Shown: one piece after another, positions 5,364-7,131 of the stretch
Layout of the letters: each line of letters opens with the position of its first letter
Numbering within the stretch: the stretch's first letter is position 1
Source of the DNA: JAIXRY01 sp964444515
GTDB lineage: Bacteria > Patescibacteriota > Minisyncoccia > Phycocordibacterales > UBA9973
Direction: 5' to 3'
NCBI GenBank assembly: GCA_964444515.1
Contig: CAYUGY010000028.1
Location: 1 to 7,131, forward strand
DNA: 7,131 nt
Position numbers and translations under genes: made by a program
The notes under the pieces: generated by a model
Seen by the model: the letters and a program-made list of their open reading frames with translations, nothing else
The model's database searches: none
What the model was told of the DNA's origin: nothing

Positions 5364-5954
5364 TTATTTTGCAGTTGAACTTGCGTTTAATTCAAAACCA
5401 GTCCATTGTGCTAGTGTTTCTGGTGGAATTTCTCCGGTAATACGTGAGAGTGGAGGAATTGTGTAACTTCCATCAGCATTTTTTGTTGGTTCAGTATCCA
5501 TTCCAATGGTTTCTTTTTCAAAAACCCACACTTTTGAATACGGAGAAGCGGTATTTTGACAGATAGAATCTTGGTCTGCGGGAGTATTTTTGTCTGCTAT
5601 AGCACATATTGCACGAAGATTTTCTTTGATAGTGATAGGATTTGCAAATTTCCATGTCGGGTAACTGTTGATTTTCTCGTCTTTACAGATTTGCAGTTGC
5701 CCAGAACCATCAGCTGTCGAACATTCAATGTATGGAATAAGTTTTGCGCTGCCACCAAAAGCTTTTTTCTGTGCTTGGCAGTGTGGACACCAGAAAGCGC
5801 CATAGAATTTTGCTCCGACATTTTTCAAATGCATTGCTAATGCGTCGTATTGTCCTGGTTTTGATGGTCCTGTGTTTTTGTTGGCAATAATTCCTCCTAT
5901 AATACCAAGTACGAGCACTAATCCAATAATACCGAAAAATATTTTTGTATTCAT
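5364..5954 (-). CDS. Membrane-anchored thioredoxin-fold protein with WCPHC site (DsbA-like partner)
   Basis: The product has 196 residues: an N-terminal signal anchor (about 5-24) and then an extracytoplasmic thioredoxin-like domain. The redox site FWCPHC (54-59; C56, C59) is followed by FGG (66-68), YIEC (75-78), a cysteine at 90 and SYPTW (97-101), which carries the probable cis-proline P99. The C-terminal GEIPPETLAQWTGF (174-187) completes the fold. The pattern resembles the thioredoxin-like domains found attached to or next to VKOR proteins. Between YPTW and GEIPPE lies about 70 extra residues with two more cysteines (C117, C132). It probably oxidises exported proteins and is recharged by the DsbB-like protein encoded 3 nt downstream. 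The ATG at 5954 is chosen because it sits 8 nt behind an extended -10 and opens the hydrophobic anchor; an upstream in-frame start at 6065 would cross that promoter. Confidence 0.85.
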   Translation of the reverse strand: MNTKIFFGIIGLVLVLGIIGGIIANKNTGPSKPGQYDALAMHLKNVGAKFYGAFWCPHCQAQKKAFGGSAKLIPYIECSTADGSGQLQICKDEKINSYPTWKFANPITIKENLRAICAIADKNTPADQDSICQNTASPYSKVWVFEKETIGMDTEPTKNADGSYTIPPLSRITGEIPPETLAQWTGFELNASSTAK

Positions 5955-5962
5955 ATATGTAG

Positions 5963-5971
5963 ATAATAACA
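5963..5971 (-). promoter_or_regulatory. Extended -10 promoter of the thioredoxin-dsbB operon
   Basis: Read on the minus strand, TGT followed by TATTAT (5968-5963) is an extended -10. The start codon A at 5954 is 9 nt beyond it, so the 5' leader would be only about 0-3 nt. No Shine-Dalgarno and no good -35 are visible. Confidence 0.5.
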
Positions 5972-6040
5972 TAAACAAAAAACTTATATAAAAGGTATTT
6001 GTAGTAATTAATATATACAGTAATGCAATTATGTGGTACT

Positions 6041-6063
6041 GTTGTTTAGGATAAATAAACAAC
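6041..6063 (+). promoter_or_regulatory. Inverted repeat upstream of the ZIP transporter (possible operator)
   Basis: GTTGTTTA (6041-6048) and TAAACAAC (6056-6063) are perfect 8-bp arms around GGATAAA, ending 7 bp before the ATG. A weak -10-like TAGGAT (6047-6052) overlaps it. The position suits a repressor operator, for example of a metal sensor, or a leader hairpin. The sequence does not match a Fur, Zur or MntR consensus I can recall with certainty, so the regulator is not named. Confidence 0.4.
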
Positions 6064-6070
6064 AAATACT

Positions 6071-6799
6071 ATGAGTATATTTTTCTTTGGGCTGTTTGCT
6101 GGAATAATGACCTTTTTGGGTGGTTTTTCAGCACTACACTTCTCTCGTAAATCAAAAGATACACTTCATTTGATGGTTTCAGTGACCGCTGGGGCAATTT
6201 TGGTATTGGCGGTGATTGGTTTGCCTGGTGAGGCGATAGAGCTCCTTGGGAATACAAAACTCGCCTTGATGTTGATACTAGCAGGATTTCTGTTGTATCT
6301 CATATTGGATAGATCTTTTGTATTACACAGTCATTCTCATGAAGCAGGACATGAGCATCGAGCCGTTCATCGTTCATCGTTTCGTGCAAGTACTATGGTT
6401 ATACACAGCTTAATTGATGGTATTGCTATCGGCCTTGCTGCCAAAGCTGATATCGGACTTTTGATACCTGTTGGGATTGCGGTAATTGCACATGATTTTT
6501 CTGATGGATTAAATACTGTCAGTGCCGTACTCAAAGATGGTTCACGAAGAAAGGCGTTATTGTTTTTGATTCTTGATTCGATTGTTCCTATTATTGGAAT
6601 AGTGCTCGCGTATTATGTGTTAAGTGTTCCAGACAAAGTACTCGGTGGAATACTTGCAGTCATTGCTGGATTTTTCCTTTATATTTCTGCAAGCGATATC
6701 ATTCCGGAAACTTTTCATAATCATCCAAAAACATTTACGACCGTTGCAACGGTGGTAGGAGTGGTGTTGATGGGGGTGTTAGTGCAGTTTGTGAAATAA
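6071..6799 (+). CDS. ZIP-family divalent metal transporter
   Basis: The product is a 242-residue ZIP-family protein, expected to move zinc or related divalent cations into the cytoplasm. Eight hydrophobic segments can be drawn (about 2-22, 32-52, 62-80, 106-124, 127-150, 160-182, 186-207, 220-241). The long loop between segments 3 and 4 is histidine-rich: HSHSHEAGHEHRAVH at 86-100, with six histidines. Segment 4 carries HSLIDGIAIG (H112, D116) and segment 5 HDFSDGLN (H141, D145), the two metal-binding signatures, here with Asp where many relatives have Glu. Length and loop position match prokaryotic ZIPs. It is transcribed alone, divergently from the thioredoxin-dsbB operon across 116 bp, and closed by a terminator directly after the stop. 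Metal specificity cannot be read from the sequence. Confidence 0.88.
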   Translation: MSIFFFGLFAGIMTFLGGFSALHFSRKSKDTLHLMVSVTAGAILVLAVIGLPGEAIELLGNTKLALMLILAGFLLYLILDRSFVLHSHSHEAGHEHRAVHRSSFRASTMVIHSLIDGIAIGLAAKADIGLLIPVGIAVIAHDFSDGLNTVSAVLKDGSRRKALLFLILDSIVPIIGIVLAYYVLSVPDKVLGGILAVIAGFFLYISASDIIPETFHNHPKTFTTVATVVGVVLMGVLVQFVK

Positions 6800-6832
6800 A
6801 AAAAACGTCTCAATATTGAGACGTTTTTTTTT
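6798..6832. terminator. Bidirectional terminator between the ZIP gene and the 46-codon ORF
   Basis: The 18-bp perfect palindrome CGTCTCAATATTGAGACG (6806-6823) is flanked by eight A's and nine T's, giving a strong terminator on both strands. It begins inside the ZIP stop codon and lies just beyond the stop of the convergent small ORF. Confidence 0.92.
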
Positions 6833-6839
6833 GTTTGGG

Positions 6840-6980
6840 TTATTTCAAAATAACCCTCGAAGCTAATTCTTTTGATTGTGCTTGTTTTAAGATGTTAATC
6901 CGCCTGAATCGTAATAATTTCGTATTCATGTTTCTGATTTCTTCCACGGATAATTTTTTCGATAAGGTGTGTTCTTTCAT
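6840..6980 (-). CDS. Hypothetical 46-residue basic protein
   Basis: I do not recognise a family. The predicted peptide is short, lysine/arginine-rich and likely helical (for example KKLSVEEIRNMNTKLLRFRR), without a signal peptide or membrane segment. Support for a real gene comes from context. A well-spaced promoter with an extended -10 lies upstream (7006-7034), giving a leader of about 19 nt, and a bidirectional terminator follows the TAA. No clear Shine-Dalgarno is present. The reading frame continues upstream to 7103, but that part runs through the terminator and into the tRNA, so the ATG at 6980 is preferred. A 9-bp hairpin (6838-6857) covers the last codons. The transcript could instead be a non-coding RNA. 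Confidence 0.42.
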   Translation of the reverse strand: MKEHTLSKKLSVEEIRNMNTKLLRFRRINILKQAQSKELASRVILK

Positions 6981-7005
6981 TGTATTTGTACTAATGTTCA
7001 CCAGG

Positions 7006-7034
7006 AATATAACATACTTTAGAAATGGGGACAA
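7006..7034 (-). promoter_or_regulatory. Promoter of the 46-codon ORF
   Basis: On the minus strand, TTGTCC (7034-7029), a 17-bp spacer and TATATT (7011-7006) preceded by TGT make a good extended -10 promoter. The predicted start is about 6999. The -35 lies within the far arm of the tRNA-Lys terminator palindrome. Confidence 0.5.
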
Positions 7035-7077
7035 AAATAAAAACTGCACAATTTGTGCAGTTTTTATTTTTGTCCCC
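7027..7077. terminator. tRNA-Lys terminator: perfect 24-bp-arm palindrome
   Basis: Arms 7027-7050 and 7054-7077 are perfect inverted copies around ATT. The core CTGCACA/TGTGCAG has A- and T-tracts on either side, giving a terminator for the minus-strand tRNA and possibly the opposite strand. The outermost bases GGGGA of the arm are the 3' end of the tRNA itself. Confidence 0.85.
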
Positions 7078-7131
7078 TCGGTAGGAATCGAACCTACGAC
7101 CATCTCCTTAAAAGGGAGCTGCTCTACCGAC
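7073..7131 (-). tRNA. tRNA-Lys(TTT), partial: 5' end outside the window
   Basis: On the minus strand the tRNA reads from the D-loop (GTCGGTA) through the D-stem GAGC, the anticodon arm GCTCC-CTTTTAA-GGAGA (anticodon TTT, position 27-43 pair G/A mismatched), variable loop TGGTC, T arm GTAGG-TTCGATT-CCTAC and acceptor strand CGAGGGG with discriminator A at 7073. About 14 nt of the 5' end are missing. The next bases are CA and then A's, so the 3' CCA is not encoded and must be added by CCA-adding enzyme. It decodes AAA/AAG codons. Confidence 0.93.

Noticed and set aside
5955..6065. 37-residue upstream extension of the thioredoxin-fold protein
   Set aside because: It would cover the extended -10 and add a second hydrophobic stretch before the natural signal anchor; the ATG at 5954 fits better.
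6838..6857. 9-bp hairpin GGGTTATTT-CA-AAATAACCC as a terminator
   Set aside because: There is no T-tract on either strand, and a strong terminator already lies next to it.
7027..7131. Integrative-element attachment site at the tRNA 3' end
   Set aside because: The tRNA 3' bases are repeated in inverted, not direct, orientation over only five bases, and no integrase gene is present.

Overview
The window is AT-rich bacterial DNA with short, tightly packed genes and many intrinsic terminators. Several traits together suggest a small-genome lineage of the Candidate Phyla Radiation (Patescibacteria, probably Parcubacteria-like). These are a DNA polymerase I with no proofreading domain, a shortened clamp-loader delta-like protein, Shine-Dalgarno-poor starts, extended -10 promoters placed almost directly on start codons, and a tRNA without an encoded CCA. 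The placement is an inference from gene style; no phylogenetic test could be run.

Layout, left to right. (1) tsaE (45-518) and polA (537-2906) lie head to tail, 18 bp apart. (2) The polA stop codon lies inside the first of five consecutive hairpins (2896-3076). These alternate short-long-short-long-short with a period of about 76 nt and are closed by a strong terminator (3101-3140). (3) An extended -10 promoter that may give a leaderless mRNA drives a two-gene unit: a membrane isoprenylcysteine-methyltransferase-family protein (3177-3659) and, overlapping it by 4 bp, a compact HolA-like protein (3656-4345), ended by a terminator. (4) The 4346-4823 gap has no convincing protein gene. It holds an AT-rich 21-bp palindrome, a small nested hairpin, a good plus-strand promoter (4550-4577) and a hairpin-rich stretch ending in a perfect 24-bp-arm palindrome (4749-4800). 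Together these look like a small RNA gene. (5) On the minus strand, a membrane-anchored thioredoxin-fold protein with a WCPHC site (5954-5364) and a DsbB/BdbC-like oxidase (5360-4824) are 3 nt apart and form an extracytoplasmic disulfide-bond module. (6) Divergent from them is a ZIP-family metal transporter (6071-6799) with a histidine-rich loop, preceded by an inverted repeat that could be an operator, and followed by a bidirectional terminator. (7) A 46-codon minus-strand ORF of unknown function has its own promoter. Behind it, at the right edge, is the 3' part of tRNA-Lys(TTT), whose terminator palindrome includes the last five bases of the tRNA.

Functional themes are tRNA modification (t6A), replication and repair, oxidative protein folding at the envelope, and metal uptake. 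The parts least explained by known families are the two hairpin-rich intergenic regions (2896-3076 and about 4584-4800). They are the best candidates for undescribed structured RNAs.
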